64,000 nt of DNA from Phymatolithon calcareum (Eukaryota > Rhodophyta > Florideophyceae > Hapalidiales): the NCBI GenBank assembly GCA_977006965.1, contig OZ345367.1, positions 682,001-746,000 of the forward strand, written 5' to 3'. The notes below the pieces were generated by a model. It saw only the letters and a program-made list of their open reading frames with translations, made no database searches and was not told the origin of the DNA. Each line of letters starts with the position of its first letter. The first letter of the stretch is position 1. A program made the translations under genes and the position numbers. Positions 30,393-42,753 of this stretch are shown piece by piece.

Positions 30393-31284
30393 TTCGCTTC
30401 AATTCTTTTTGCATCTTAAAAGTTCTGCATTCCGGCGCCACCGTATTAAACCTCGACCTATTTCCTGTACAGTCCAAGTCTTCGTCATGCTTTTCGGACG
30501 CATCATCTTCTCTCGTGGCTTGCCCACGCTAGGGCTATCACTGCTTTTTGTTTATTGCCAGAGCTTGCGCACTTCACGCGTCGACAACGTACAAGTTCGT
30601 GAAACGGAATTCTATTAAATGTCGACTTCGGCACTGGTACTTCATGTCCTCTGCAAACACAATTATGAGCACCCCGTCAGGAACAGATAGCCCCTTAAGA
30701 GTTCCCACATAATTCTCAAGTATGCTAACTAGGGAGCGACCAAAAGTGCATTGTGAAACAAATGGTCTCTACCGCAAACTACGGATGGAGGGAGCAAAGC
30801 CTGTATCAGCTTGCTGTACGTTGATTACACAGGCAGCAATTGCTGACCAAAGGACTTCGCCCACGATCTTACGTTTCAGCTGGAGTAGCACACTTTGTCT
30901 GTCGTTGGACACAGTTGGTCCAGGCCGAGATGTGGTTGTTTATAGCCTCGTGTTGTTCTTCCTATCCTAAAGTTGTACGAGTTAGGATTAAGCCCATCAT
31001 TACCGTCGCCTCTAACAGGCGGCGTCAAGAAGGTCTATATATACTTGTAGTGTACGACACTAAATCTGTGTTCGGTACAACTTGCACAGTAATAAGCGTC
31101 ACAGAATCCCCAGCTAGCGTCCCAAGCGCACACTCGCAAGAATTGGTGATCCGTCTAGCCGAACAGGAAACTTTCCTTGCTTGGATACGTAGCAATATGA
31201 GAGATGCACAGCTTGCAATATTACCTCATTAAGAATTAACACGAGCCATCTCAAGTTATCTCAAGGAAATACCGGGCATTTGTG
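30393..31284. other. Intergenic spacer
   Basis: YKT6 3' flank and the 3' flank of the F-box gene, which are convergent. No gene supported. Confidence 0.5.
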
Positions 31285-33975
31285 TTAAGTTTCCTCATGA
31301 TCCGAGTCAGTATAGTACAGCAATTTTCCGTCCGCGTCCATCCTCTGTTCCATTCTGTCAAACGGAAGTGTGCCCTCGTGATCACATTGCGCAAAGAGTG
31401 AGGCGCGATGCAGCAAATCGTTGTCAATATGAGCTGGGGCAACACCAAACACGTCCGTAGTCATCGGGTCTGCACCCCATCTGAGAAGAGCTGCTGCAGC
31501 GGAACCGTTCCGCGATTCGGCCGCGCGGTGCAACGCACTACGTCCTCGTTTGTCGACACCATTCACGTGCGCACCGGCCCGCAGCAGGGTCTCAAGGCTG
31601 GCACGAGATGAGTGAGCTTCTACGGCGAGGCTCAGAGGAACCGCCCCATCGGCATCCACTCCATTCACATTTGCTCCGTTCCGAAGCAGTATCCGTGCAA
31701 ACGTCGGGTCCGAGGCACCACTTGCATAATGCAGCGCTGAGCGCCCAGAACTGTCAAGAAGTTCCTCAGACAGCCATTTTCCGACACTTTCGCCCTTATA
31801 CTCAATTCCAGCCGCTACGAAGTTACGACCGACAAGGACAAGATCAGCATCCGCCAAATCCCCGCGTCCCACCAATCTTGCCACGCCATGAATGCATCGA
31901 ATGGCATCGTTGCGGCGCCGGACAAGCTTGCGCAACGTGCCAGGACGTTTCTCAAGGATTAAACGGGCCACGCCGTAATCACCGCAATCCAGCACAGTCA
32001 CTAACGCAGTGGCTGAGTTCTCATCATGCTTCGACCTCAAAGCGACAAGAGGAGGGCATTCAGCTCCTTCTCGGCCACTCCTCTTTCCCTCATCACTTAC
32101 GCTGATAGGAAACAGCAGTAGACGTTCATCTTCCCCGAACGCTGGGCTTGACCGCAGCTCGCAAATATCTCCATTGTGATCGCCCAAGGTACGACATTCA
32201 ATGGCCTCGAGGAGATCCAGTACAAAGCCTACAGTACGTTGTGCAAGAACGGGAACTTTGCATTTCGATGCTGCGACAAGAACAGTGCATTCCCTGGGAT
32301 CCGTGGGAAACAGGCGGTCGATAATTATTTGGGAATTTCGCACCGCAACCACGTTTCCCAGATCACGACCTTCGGCTCCATGAAAAAGAAGAACACGCAT
32401 CGCATCCCATTCGCCCAGTTCGGCAGCTCTGAGAACAACGTTGTGCTCATACGGTGCACCTCGTGCAAGGAGCAATTCCACAACGCGACCCGTGTTCCGG
32501 ATACGCATTTTTAAGTCCGCGCTCTGCGCCGAGCGGTCGACTTTATGAGTCAAGTTCGGGAGCCGTGCTTCAGTATTGACATTAGTGTTGGAAATCCACG
32601 AGCTGGGGAAACCAGTTTCAGGAATCCATGGACCTGTCCATACACCGTCTGCGACACTGGCGGTGGGAAAGCAGATTTTAGAAGGAGGGTCGAACACAGC
32701 GTGAAGTGCAGCAGTGAGGACCTCACGGCTCTCCGGTCGAGCATGCGGCAAAGTCGGCAAAAGAGCGTCAAGAGCTTCGACATTTCGTCGTGCCGCAGAG
32801 AGCACAAGCAGTGCGACTGCTACGGGTTGCACAAATGAAAGGCGTGCGCGAGGGGAGATCGCCGGGACGACCAAAGACGCCGCTTTCTCTGCTTCGTCAC
32901 CAGGTGGTCCGTATGGAGCCGCAAGAATAGCCGCGACGATAGGGCAGTCCTCGCGACCTTCCAGCGGGTTCACTCCACATGCGAACACGAGTTCGCGAGC
33001 AATTCGCGACGCTGCGGAGGACACCGCGAATGCGATAAGTGTTGTGCGCAGGAAGGGCTGTGCGCGGATACGCGGCATATTGCGCCTGGAGTTTCGCAAG
33101 GCGCGGTCGCATTGCTTATTCCAATTGCATGCAGTAATGTAAGCATATGGGACATGCGCAACCAGCGCGGCGGTGTCGACATATACCGCATCATGCGGTG
33201 GGATTGAAGTTAGAGCATTGGTGAAGATGTTGAAGAGCTTTTGCAGGGCGGCGACGTCATCGGCTTCTATGCGCGTCCATATATCGAGAATTGAGACAGA
33301 AATATTAGTTGAGTAGGGAAAGAGGACAAAGTTATTCGTATCGCGATTGTTGCCATCTACATTCGGGTGCATTCCGGTCTCGAGCAAATTGCGCTCAAAG
33401 CGCGTGCCTGGAGCAATGACGACTGCCAATTCCGGGAACTTCTTCACTGTTTTGCTGAAGGCCTCCGGAGAGAAAGAAAGATCCAAGACCCGCAAATTAG
33501 CTCCAAATCCAAAGCGATGCATTCCTTCTAATGCATGCTGCGTAATTTGGGGAGAATGGGCCATTCGAAGGACGCGAAGGTTAGGCAAGAATGGCGCGAT
33601 TGTAGCAAGAGCTGCATCATCAATAAACTCGGCGTTGCAAGCGGAAATGTCCAAATAGAGCAGTGATGAGCCAATGTGGCATCGGATAAGATCAGCAAAA
33701 GCATCGAAAGTTAGATTGTCACAGCCAGCAATAGAAAGAGCACGGACACGACATTTCGCGCGCATGCAAATGCTTCTCAGATCAGTGTCAGTAAGGTTCG
33801 AGTGAGAGAAAGACAGAACCGTTGCAAGTCCAGAAAAATTTCGCTCCATAGCGCGATGAAGATGTTTGCACGTCTGGCCCAAACGCACGGCCTCCTGAAG
33901 AGGCAAGGCGCGAAAGATGCCATCGGTGCATTCCGGAGGGAGGTTCAGGATGGTGGGCAACTCCATGTTGCCCAT
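31285..33975 (-). CDS. F-box / LRR / ankyrin-repeat protein
   Basis: Intron-less gene for 896 residues from the ATG at 33973-33975 (another Met three codons later); the frame further up has only a GTG start. Residues about 6-45 are an F-box (LPPECTDGIFRALPLQEAVR). LRR units follow to about 190, with VRALSIAGCDNLT, LLYLDISACNAEF and LRVLDLSFSPE. The middle 350 residues contain His- and Asp-bearing helical pairs that look like degenerate ankyrin repeats. The end has clear ankyrin repeats (GRSALHYASGASDPTFARIL, LLRAGAHVNGVDKRGRSALH, ALLRWGADPMTTD, about residues 740-860). By family the F-box would dock to SKP1 and the repeats choose the substrate for ubiquitination. A decayed piece of a related copy lies at 34574-34661. 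Confidence 0.85.
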   Translation of the reverse strand: MGNMELPTILNLPPECTDGIFRALPLQEAVRLGQTCKHLHRAMERNFSGLATVLSFSHSNLTDTDLRSICMRAKCRVRALSIAGCDNLTFDAFADLIRCHIGSSLLYLDISACNAEFIDDAALATIAPFLPNLRVLRMAHSPQITQHALEGMHRFGFGANLRVLDLSFSPEAFSKTVKKFPELAVVIAPGTRFERNLLETGMHPNVDGNNRDTNNFVLFPYSTNISVSILDIWTRIEADDVAALQKLFNIFTNALTSIPPHDAVYVDTAALVAHVPYAYITACNWNKQCDRALRNSRRNMPRIRAQPFLRTTLIAFAVSSAASRIARELVFACGVNPLEGREDCPIVAAILAAPYGPPGDEAEKAASLVVPAISPRARLSFVQPVAVALLVLSAARRNVEALDALLPTLPHARPESREVLTAALHAVFDPPSKICFPTASVADGVWTGPWIPETGFPSSWISNTNVNTEARLPNLTHKVDRSAQSADLKMRIRNTGRVVELLLARGAPYEHNVVLRAAELGEWDAMRVLLFHGAEGRDLGNVVAVRNSQIIIDRLFPTDPRECTVLVAASKCKVPVLAQRTVGFVLDLLEAIECRTLGDHNGDICELRSSPAFGEDERLLLFPISVSDEGKRSGREGAECPPLVALRSKHDENSATALVTVLDCGDYGVARLILEKRPGTLRKLVRRRNDAIRCIHGVARLVGRGDLADADLVLVGRNFVAAGIEYKGESVGKWLSEELLDSSGRSALHYASGASDPTFARILLRNGANVNGVDADGAVPLSLAVEAHSSRASLETLLRAGAHVNGVDKRGRSALHRAAESRNGSAAAALLRWGADPMTTDVFGVAPAHIDNDLLHRASLFAQCDHEGTLPFDRMEQRMDADGKLLYYTDSDHEET

Positions 33976-34573
33976 AAACAAATATGGGAACAATGGGAGA
34001 ATTTGAGGTGAAGATTGTGGTAGAAAGTGTCTGGCCGGTTGCACATGAGCAAGGTCGATAGCGAAAGATAAGGTTGGTCCGAGCCGCGACGCGAGGCCCC
34101 TCTGAGATTTGTAGATTATGATATTCCGAAGAATGAATGAAAAATATTTGAAAAAACAACAGTTTGCAAATGATCATGCAACACGAGCCACAAATTTGAG
34201 AGTGGAAGCATTTGGATCATGTATGATATGCTTTTCGTGGAAAAATTCCCAATGTCTTGGAGATTCCCGAGCGTTTTCTGATATGATACTGTACTCATTC
34301 TGCAAGGCGGATGCGCAGAACGAATTGCGAGAGAGAGAACCCTCAATATGGAAAACGACGAGTCCCTGTTTTAAGGACCAGGTGATATATGATACTAGAA
34401 TGAAGAAGTACCGAAAAGCTGCTCCCGTATAGTCTTAGGAGTGTTACTGAGGGCTTTTAAATAAACAACTAATCAGTTGCTTCAAAAAAACCTAAATTAG
34501 CACAATTAAACTTAATTCATTCAGGTATAGTGTATGGTAATGGTTTTATGGAAGTACATGGGCCCCCCTGGCT
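33976..34573. other. Upstream region of the F-box gene
   Basis: Promoter side of the F-box gene. One TACTGTA near 34287. No other gene seen. Confidence 0.4.
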
Positions 34574-34661
34574 GTTGCGCAAGAACGGAAACTTTACATT
34601 TCGATGCGACGACAAGAACAGTACATTCCCTGGATTCATGTAGCGCATCCCATTCGCCCAA
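34574..34661 (-). pseudogene. Decayed fragment of an F-box/ankyrin gene copy
   Basis: Bases 34574-34632 match 32239-32297 inside the F-box/ankyrin gene with few changes (shared blocks include CATTTCGATG and GACAAGAACAGT). GCATCCCATTCGCCCA then matches 32402-32417, so about 100 bases between the blocks are missing. It is a deletion-bearing remnant too short to encode anything. Confidence 0.75.
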
Positions 34662-37600
34662 CCTTTCAGGTACAGTAGCCTTTTGTTCGGACGTCTGCTA
34701 TATCATAATTCATATTATGAAGTTTGCCCGTTTTGAGGATGTGTTTTCCTGGACGGAGGCATTTGGAGAGATCTGCTGCAGAATAGAATGTGAGCAGTTT
34801 GGCTTAAATAGTGTTTGTGATGCAGCTCTCACCATTTCCTCGCAAGGCCCACCAAAAATCCATTAGTGAAAGATCGAAGAGGTCTTTGCTTCATTCTTTT
34901 AGAAAACGTCAATCTTATATTAACGCTTGAACTTGCCCTTGATCAAAATCTCTTTTTACAAAATTTAGCCGTGCATAGATTTTCTACAGTTGGTTTATCC
35001 TCGCTGTGTCTATGGAGAAAGGCTGCAACAAGCGGCTACTATAGGTTATTAGATGATGGAGTATCACCTCGCCACGTCTGTAAGGATGTGCTCATCGCCC
35101 GGGACTGGCTGGGTCGTAAGCGGTTTGCGCCTGCTCAATGCTTTGATCATGGAAAGTGCAGTTTCCAGAGTGGGTGAGTATCGCTTGAAGCTATAGCCGA
35201 CTTGATTCCAAGGTTCCTTGTCAAGCAAGCTCATCAGCGGCCTCATTTTTCTGAAATTCGCAATGACTCGGTTTCCCGATATCTTCTATGTGAGCCAGTC
35301 TCACAGAGAAGGCACTGAGTCTCATATGACATAACTAGTTCCATACGATTCCATAGTTTCCACGCTGTTGTCAGGAGCTCCCTTGACATTGTGACCTCGC
35401 TGACGCCATGTTCACCATATCTCCGCACTTTCAAGGCTGCCCGGTCAGTGCGTCTATTCCGCTTTTCTGTCCTTGAACCATGGGATGGTTTTTCCGTGCT
35501 TTGACATTACCTGAATCGAGACCAAGGCCACAGAAACCTCCGCGCCGAATGAAACGCAGCAGCCTTGGAATGGGGTGGCACGATACATATCGAGCATGTC
35601 ATCACCTTCGTCGCACACGATAACGCTTTGTTTCGAGACAGTCGTGGCCTTTCCATAGCTGTTCTTTCCCTTCACCGTAGACCAGGACGACATCCGGGGC
35701 CCTGCCGTGTCGAGCCTCAAACATTTTCGCTGCTTCACGGTTTCCGATATTGGAAGGCATTGATTTTCGATGTAACACCGCCATCCATCTTGATGAAGAC
35801 GTGTTCACGTGGATTCACATCGCAGACCAGTCGAACATGACTGAAATGTTGTTCTTTTGCCTATTACCCGATACCATCCACACTGCTCTCCCGTGAAAAC
35901 AAAGGTTAAGAGAAACCACTACTATCGCAATTTGCGTTGCGAAACACACCAGTATAGTCGTATACGAAGATTTTCCTGTCTTGGAATGCACTCAGCCGCG
36001 CGCGGCACAGGATCCCTTCGGTTGCTCCGAATGGACCAGTCCCAAAAGGGCCGTGCAGGAGGCAAAGAAGGCACTCGGGAGGCAATAAAATTCTCCACCA
36101 AACTCCACCTTGCGACATGGAACTGCGGCGGACTCTTCAACATCAGGATGAGCCTCTGCCAGAGACCTGTGATAGAACTGGCTTGGACACATTCTTAGAA
36201 TGGGCGAGCGCCACCTGGTCCGCCTGGTGCTGCTGCAATGCGTCAGACCAACGCGAGATTCAATCTTTGGTGGCGTACCTGGACGAGACGCAAATGCCGC
36301 AGTTAAACTCGCCAACAATAGGATAGACTGGAAGAAACTTAGGCCCTAGAATCGCTGCTAGCCCCATTTCGGAAAAAGGCAAAGTGAATGACATCGCATA
36401 CGATTACCATTCCAGGCTACCGCACAAAGAAAATATGTTGGGGAAACCATTTTATTATACCTTTATTGTATCAAACGCGCAAGCATGAGGACTAAAATCG
36501 GGTACGTTTTCTCATGAATCATCTCCTATGAGCTCCCAATGTTTCATAACGTGGGTAGCAAGGGAGCATCTCGTATGCTCCTCGACAATCTTTGCATTCA
36601 TAATTTCCGTGGGGACGATGGTTCAGCTCTTTCGATTTCAACGCCCTCTTTTGTCCCTTCAACCGTCGGAGCTCAACCTGCTGTTGCTTTGTGATTGACC
36701 GCTCATTTCCCGGCACGAAGCCGATCACAACGTATCGATCGTCTCAGTGGCCTCAGAGGCTCCTCCATCACGGCGAGTAAAATATCGCGTATATCCTTTT
36801 CATTCACTAGGGGTGTTCGTGCATTCATAGCGACACGTTTCTGAAACTCTAAACAGAAGCATTCTACTAGTCAGCGACAATGTCACTCCTCTTCTACTCG
36901 CATGTTGGGGAATGTAGGGCCAGTTTTTATGTCGATACTTCTTGATGGGAAGACAACAACCAAACTGCACTACAGCAAAAGGCTTCAAGTCGCGGACGGG
37001 AAACTCGATCCCAATCATGCTACTTCCCCATGACCAGAGTCGAAGCGACGAGCGACAATGCTGCCTTTCTGACTTTAGGGAACCCGTTTGGAACGGTCAA
37101 ACACATCTTTGGTATGCGATTTGATATCATGATTGCCGGGGACTTCATGATAGCTTCTCTTGTTCAGCGCTCCTAGATCTGTGTGAACTGTGATTGCCTG
37201 CCTATCTTCCAGTTTGCCGCCACGTCCTTCACGTGCAGACCGTTAGTCAAAACTTACATAATCAGCCAAAGCATTGGCATCAAGGGGTCGTGCCTACACT
37301 TCTAGAATCTCTTTTGTTGAGAGACCAGGAAATGATTAAGATGGACAGTTATGCCCTTACGAAGTCGGCGACGTCTGCTGCTGGATTGATTCATTTGCAT
37401 CGTTTCCTTGGAAACAAGCAGTCTAAGAAATCCTTGATTTCCTGGAGAGATGTGGCCAGAACTGAATAGCAAGCTATGCGTGACTCCCGATCGTATTGCA
37501 TGCATGCTCTTGCACGTCCAAATTTGGGGAGCAAAGCAAACGACAGGAGAACCATCATGGTTCCCCTGTTGCCAGAGAACGGTCAGACATTGACAAGCGT

Positions 37601-38203
37601 CTCTCTGCACGGCTTGACTAGTTTCACGAACTGCAATTATTGGTGCAGCACTGGTACTGGTAGTCTTTGACATAATCCGGCGACGTGGTCTACTTTCTGC
37701 CTCCCGTTGGTTGTTGAAGGGGACTCAGCTTGATAATGACGAACGATGTCTGCTACATTAAGAGTCGCACGAAACGCGGAACTTTTTGTGTCCAGATAAA
37801 TTCTCCTACGCCGTAGTACAGTCGTCGACCATTTGCATGGCTTTCCCAACATCATGGTTAACGCGACAAAGCTCTTGGAAACGAAGTGCAGTTGCAGGTC
37901 CCAGACACATTTGCAAGGGAAACAGATCAGTTGTTCATGTTGTCCGACGTGTTTCCTTTCAGTGCAGTTAGGATCTTAACAGATGTAACAGCATGTTCTT
38001 CCGAACGCTGAGATAGAACGAGTAAACTCAGGATCGGCTGAAGGGGCCTCGGCGGGATGTCTTCGCTGTCAACAAGCTGGTATCAAGGGATATCAATTGC
38101 GGTAACTTTTCCTGGGCACCACTGTCGAGACCAAGCATGGAGACTAGAGCGTGTTCATGTTACTCCTCGTGGAGCAGCGCGACATAGAAAGCCAGGTCGT
38201 ATT
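34662..38203. other. Gene desert, left part
   Basis: About 3.5 kb without a supported gene. Overlapping frames on both strands at 35450-35840 and 37190-37680 are moderately long but show no family motif; they may be remains of transposons. TACAGTA near 34673. Confidence 0.4.
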
Positions 38204-38233
38204 CAATACACGCAACATGTAGTGCGTGTATTG
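38204..38233. repeat. Hairpin, 11-bp perfect arms
   Basis: Arms CAATACACGCA and TGCGTGTATTG around an 8-base loop. No U-run follows, and no gene ends here. Confidence 0.6.
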
Positions 38234-40699
38234 CAGTAGGCCACTCGCCTTAATTTCACTATGTCTACCGCCTATCCCAACACTACCCTCGAAAAGTAGT
38301 AGCGTTCATTTCGAACAGCCGTGGTTTCGTTCTTTGCGGTCCACGAGTTGCTCGTGTTTTCAAATTAAATTTTTTATCAGTAAAGTTCTTGCCGCAAGAA
38401 ACACAGTGGAGGGTCTTTCGCATTCGAAGGGACTTTTCAGTCCTCCTTCGTTTCCTCACGCAATTCCATTAGTATGTATTCAACTGAATTTGTGGATAGT
38501 TTACTTTCGTGTTCAGTAGGAACGTAAATGTTCACCCAAGTTGGGCGGCGAAATTGGTATAGCAGAAATGACATAAAAGCGCTGGGAGTACGATTGCAAA
38601 GCGCCGTCGACGCAATCCAGGAGACCTGCCCCAAGAACACAAAGTAGAAATGTAGGCAACACATTTGAGAGCTATGATAAGCCTCTCAGGTGCTAAATAG
38701 ACAACGAGAGCGTGAAGTAACCTCATATCCATCTATCTATCCTCACTGCGAGGGAGCACACGCATCAACAAGACAAAACGGAACTATCCAAGAATCCTGG
38801 CGAAAGCTAATGCGGCATATACCGAACAGCGGAGACGGCGCGTACCAATCGTCGTGGACGCAGCTACTAATTCATAGACCATACGACAGTACAATTGTGG
38901 AACCGATTACTCTTCTCTAGGACGACAATCGCTGAACTCTATCAAGTCATCTCGCCAATTGGAAAGTTAGGAATCGTGTGGTATCAGGCTGATAATCGAC
39001 TAAGTCAACTCGCTCTTCCCAGAAAGCTTGACACTTGATAAATTTGATAAATTTGACAACCATTAGATCTGCCAGTATTCAACTCTTCAATGTATGTACC
39101 GGAAGGGCGACGCAGAAGAGAGGCCTATCGGATGTACCGGTGAGCCGCGATCAAATCAAGGTGTTTTGTATTGCATTTCTCGTGATTATCAGAACACTGG
39201 GCTCTTCGTCCTGCCTCTATGACGCAGCTATTCGAGCAGATTACTACTTATAGAGAACAAAGGCAGTGACACCAGAAACGAGCAACCGCGAAGCTACTTC
39301 GCCTCTCAATCTCGCCTGTTCACATCGCTTCCATCGTTCCAAACTTTATCCTACTCGCTGAGACGCCGTGAGGTGTCAAACACCTGTGAGACACATTTAG
39401 GGGAACTTAGAAAACGCGTCGATGGAGGACAGGGGCTCACGCGTGCTCATGATTCTATCACAGCGGGCTAAATGAAAGAGTAGATATAAACAACCTTGAC
39501 AAAGTGAAACCATATGCCAGATAGTTTTCAGGGCTTGTTCATGATCGTTCTTGATATCGAGAATATGGTTTCAGTTGGGGATATTAGTGCAAGTACAAGC
39601 GGCGGCTGAGGACGTTACGGTCATTGTTCTTATCTGTCCTGTGCATATTGGAGCATTTCGAAAAGGTTGTAAAATTTCGGTGCTCTCTGCGAGCGATGGT
39701 GATCGTTTATCGTCTCTTCAACCCTTCTTCACCGCCCTTTCACTGGCGTCAGCACAGTCGCTGGCAGGAGCAACTCCACCCTGATCAACACCCGTTTCAG
39801 CGGATCCCACAGCCGCCAACAGTAGACAACTATCAGACGGAACGTCGCTCCGTTGTCGCCATATCGTTGGGTTCTTCCTTTTGGCTCAGAGCCAAGATTG
39901 CAGATAACATGGTCCTTGACAAGTTTTCGGGGCACTTCATAAAAAAATTGGTTGCTGTGGTCTACAAAACTGATTTTTCAAGAGTTTGATCGGCGTGACC
40001 AGTGATTGGAGACGCAAGGACGGTATCTTGGGCTTTTTATTGCAGGTTCAGTTGTGCAGTGGCCAACTGTGCGGCCCATTGAGGTACATCCCTTCGTGTG
40101 GTACTAAATCACCAAGATGGTTCGGAACAGAGTGCTCTAGATTAGTTGGGCATTTTCACAAGCATTTTCACAGGGTCTCCGCTGGAAGCTCAGCTGGCTA
40201 AGTTAATCATCCATCATGCACTGTAAGATTCTCGTGGTTCGTGATGCCGAGTATCCAAGCATGTTGGAGTTGCCGGGGAGCGTCTGATTTAGGTTTACTC
40301 GACAATGCAAAAGGTGAATCAGAGCATCTTTATTTCAAGACTAACGGGCCGTCAATCGGCATCACAGAAAATTTTACTGAAAGAGCTGGACATTGACTGT
40401 ATTGGGGAGAGTGAGCAGTGAACGATGGCACCCTAGAGTTGAACTACCAGATCGGGAAGATGCAAATTTTTCTGAAGAGCGAAAAGTCGCGAATGCGTTT
40501 TGGAGATCAGTCATCCCCAGAGATGCGGCATCAAACGATCTAGACCTGAGCTCAATTGTGGGAAATACACGTGAATTGATGAAGGCGTCTCTGGACATTA
40601 CCAATGCCAAGTTGGACAACCTGTGATAAGATGGCTTCTCGGAGGATGTCACCTAAAAGGTAGTGCATGCAGTACCTTCTGGGAGTGTCTGATATGAAG
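38234..40699. other. Gene desert, middle part
   Basis: No supported gene, RNA or transposon end seen. Open frames are short and overlap in several phases. Confidence 0.4.
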
Positions 40700-40772
40700 T
40701 TGCGACGAGAAGACGTATACTTCTTCTCGTCGCAAAATGCTACGGAAGGCTATAGCCTTCCGTAGCATTTTG
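40700..40772. repeat. Twin hairpins: a 13-bp-arm hairpin abutting a 40-bp perfect palindrome
   Basis: First hairpin: arms TTGCGACGAGAAG (40700-40712) and CTTCTCGTCGCAA (40723-40735), 10-base loop. Second: a loop-less perfect palindrome at 40733-40772 with half-site CAAAATGCTACGGAAGGCTA. The two overlap by three bases, so they compete for pairing if transcribed or extruded. Confidence 0.8.
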
Positions 40773-41116
40773 ATTGCAAGCGCTTCCAAACATACGTATA
40801 TATAAGCATTCCATGATGGATTCAGTCGCCGACGAGGCGCCGCCAGGTTCCGCCCGCACGAGACGTGGTGCACAGAAGCGATGCCATGTCTCTCGGCGGT
40901 CGGAAGTGGACTTTTCGTGGCGCCATGATATACTCGCATCGTTCACCATTGCCCGATCCCCGATGCGTGCCGAGTCCCATAAGCCGGGATGCATCCGCGT
41001 AATGCTACACACCGCGTTCATTTTCGCGCCACGGACACGACTGGCCGCCATCACCAGCGATCGACCTTTATGGCGGGCGAACGTAATCTACAAGGAGATC
41101 CCTTCCACACAGATTC

Positions 41117-41308
41117 ATGAATTGGTTGGAACGACGACGGCCGCGGCGCGCTAGTTCGCACCGCGGTGGAGCGGCGGGTGACACCGGTGCTGGGGAGGAC
41201 TTGGCCGCGGGAAAGGCCGGCGCCGGCAGGGGAATCAGAATGAAACAAGTCCGTACAGTGGGCGGTGAATGGATTCCATTGGACCACGACGGACGTCAGT
41301 CCCATTAA
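41117..41308 (+). CDS. Possible small basic protein (63 residues)
   Basis: Starts MNWLERRRPRRASSHRGG, continues through an Ala/Gly-rich stretch and ends VGGEWIPLDHDGRQSH. It lies in a short GC-rich island (about 40800-41310) inside the desert, which is why it is listed. The opposite strand is open too. No family recognised. Confidence 0.22.
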   Translation: MNWLERRRPRRASSHRGGAAGDTGAGEDLAAGKAGAGRGIRMKQVRTVGGEWIPLDHDGRQSH

Positions 41309-42753
41309 ACGCTGCAGGCTCTAAAAATAATTGAGAAATGTAATTATCGAAAGCCTGTTTTAGAAAGGTCAAATTATTGCAAATAATCACGCTCTGCGCG
41401 GCACGCTTCCTTACGTACCAACAAATGCGGCACGTGGCACTACTACACACGATCGGGCGCCAATGAGGAGAGGAGCCACGTTGTGCACCTTTCTCCCGTT
41501 CTGCTTTCAAATATGGCCGCGCAATGATCTCAGTGGCAGGTACAGGTACAATGGCCCCTTGGCGATACGGTCCGATGGCGTCACAATGCGTACTGCGATG
41601 CTTGTTGAGGGGTTTCATTCGTATGTATCATATGGTATCATATCACGTTCCGTAGTCAACTGTAAAACAGCCGTTTCTCCAAATCAACGGCGAGTACTCA
41701 TCTTCACGAATGGACCCCCACGTGGTTGTCGATCGTCGAGCGAACAAGATCGCGGCCCGTCGAGTGGGATAGCCCAGATCGCCAGCGTCAATAGACAACC
41801 ATGTCCCTAAACAGTGCCGCCTAGCGCGGAAAAGAGGACCTGAATGTTTAGCCAAATGCACGATCGATAGTACTGACGCACTACATGCAGTGGGGAAGCT
41901 CATGAGGGGACTGGCAACAGTGTTGGGCTGCCAAGAGATATTGCATTGCGCCTGTACGGGAGGCTATTATGGATGGGCATGAAGGTGATTCATTTCAAAA
42001 ATAAGAAACGAATTGCATTTTAATTCATCTTTATCATTGCATCTATTTTCGAATACTGTACAGTATTGTGCTTGCCTCATTTAAGAAAATCAGCAAAAGA
42101 TCCGAAAATAGTCAAGAATAATCTAGAACATTCACCTCTCATTTCCTTATTAATATAATATAACCAATCAAAAGGTACTATTTTTCTAAAACATCTCGAA
42201 TTTGACCTTTCCTCACACACGTGTCAGAAGAATTTGACTCACTGCTGAAGCAACCTGATGCACGGGTGCGAATGTACAGTGCGTGTTCGTTTTCAAAAGG
42301 CTGGAACGGTTGTCTAATTATTCATAAAGAAAAAAACAAGGAAAAAACAATCAAACATGACGTTCATTTTCAGATGGGACGGACCGGTACAACTCCAATT
42401 CCACATCAATGCTCTTTCCGTAATTTCCAATGCTCGCAACCAATGATGTGCGATGATGCCAGAGTCAATCAAATATTGTATGCAATCGCAGCCTTTTTTA
42501 CGAATTCGCCGTGCACGTGTCAAATTTTCGCTTTCCGCCACGATGCATCATCCGCTCCAAATAGCCCGCCCGACGGAGTACGTAAGCAATTCGTCGAGCC
42601 AGCGAGTGCGCAGGACCGCGACGTCCAAACACGACTGTACCAAACTCGTACTGCATATACGCCAGCGTGCCACGCAAACTTTGCCACCCGCACTGCAGCC
42701 CTATCAAGAAGAAGGAGGCAACAGCACAGTCGCCAATTCTGGCCCGCAACGTC
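41309..42753. other. Intergenic spacer
   Basis: AT-rich, no supported gene. A TACTGTACAGTA palindrome lies near 42054. The right end should hold the promoter of the disordered-protein gene; the reading frame stays open upstream of its ATG to 42667. Confidence 0.4.

Noticed and set aside
30354-30532. Continuation of the YKT6 exon 2 frame through 30202 to 30532
   Set aside because: It reads through intron 2. A GTATGT donor, branch-like CTAAC and TATAG acceptor give the conserved YKT6 ending TAKKQNSCC plus three residues instead.
35454-35840. Overlapping frames on both strands in the desert
   Set aside because: No motif of reverse transcriptase, transposase or any family could be recognised, so no gene is called.
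37194-37673. Moderately long frames on both strands
   Set aside because: Both strands are open with no domain signal; probably chance or a decayed element.
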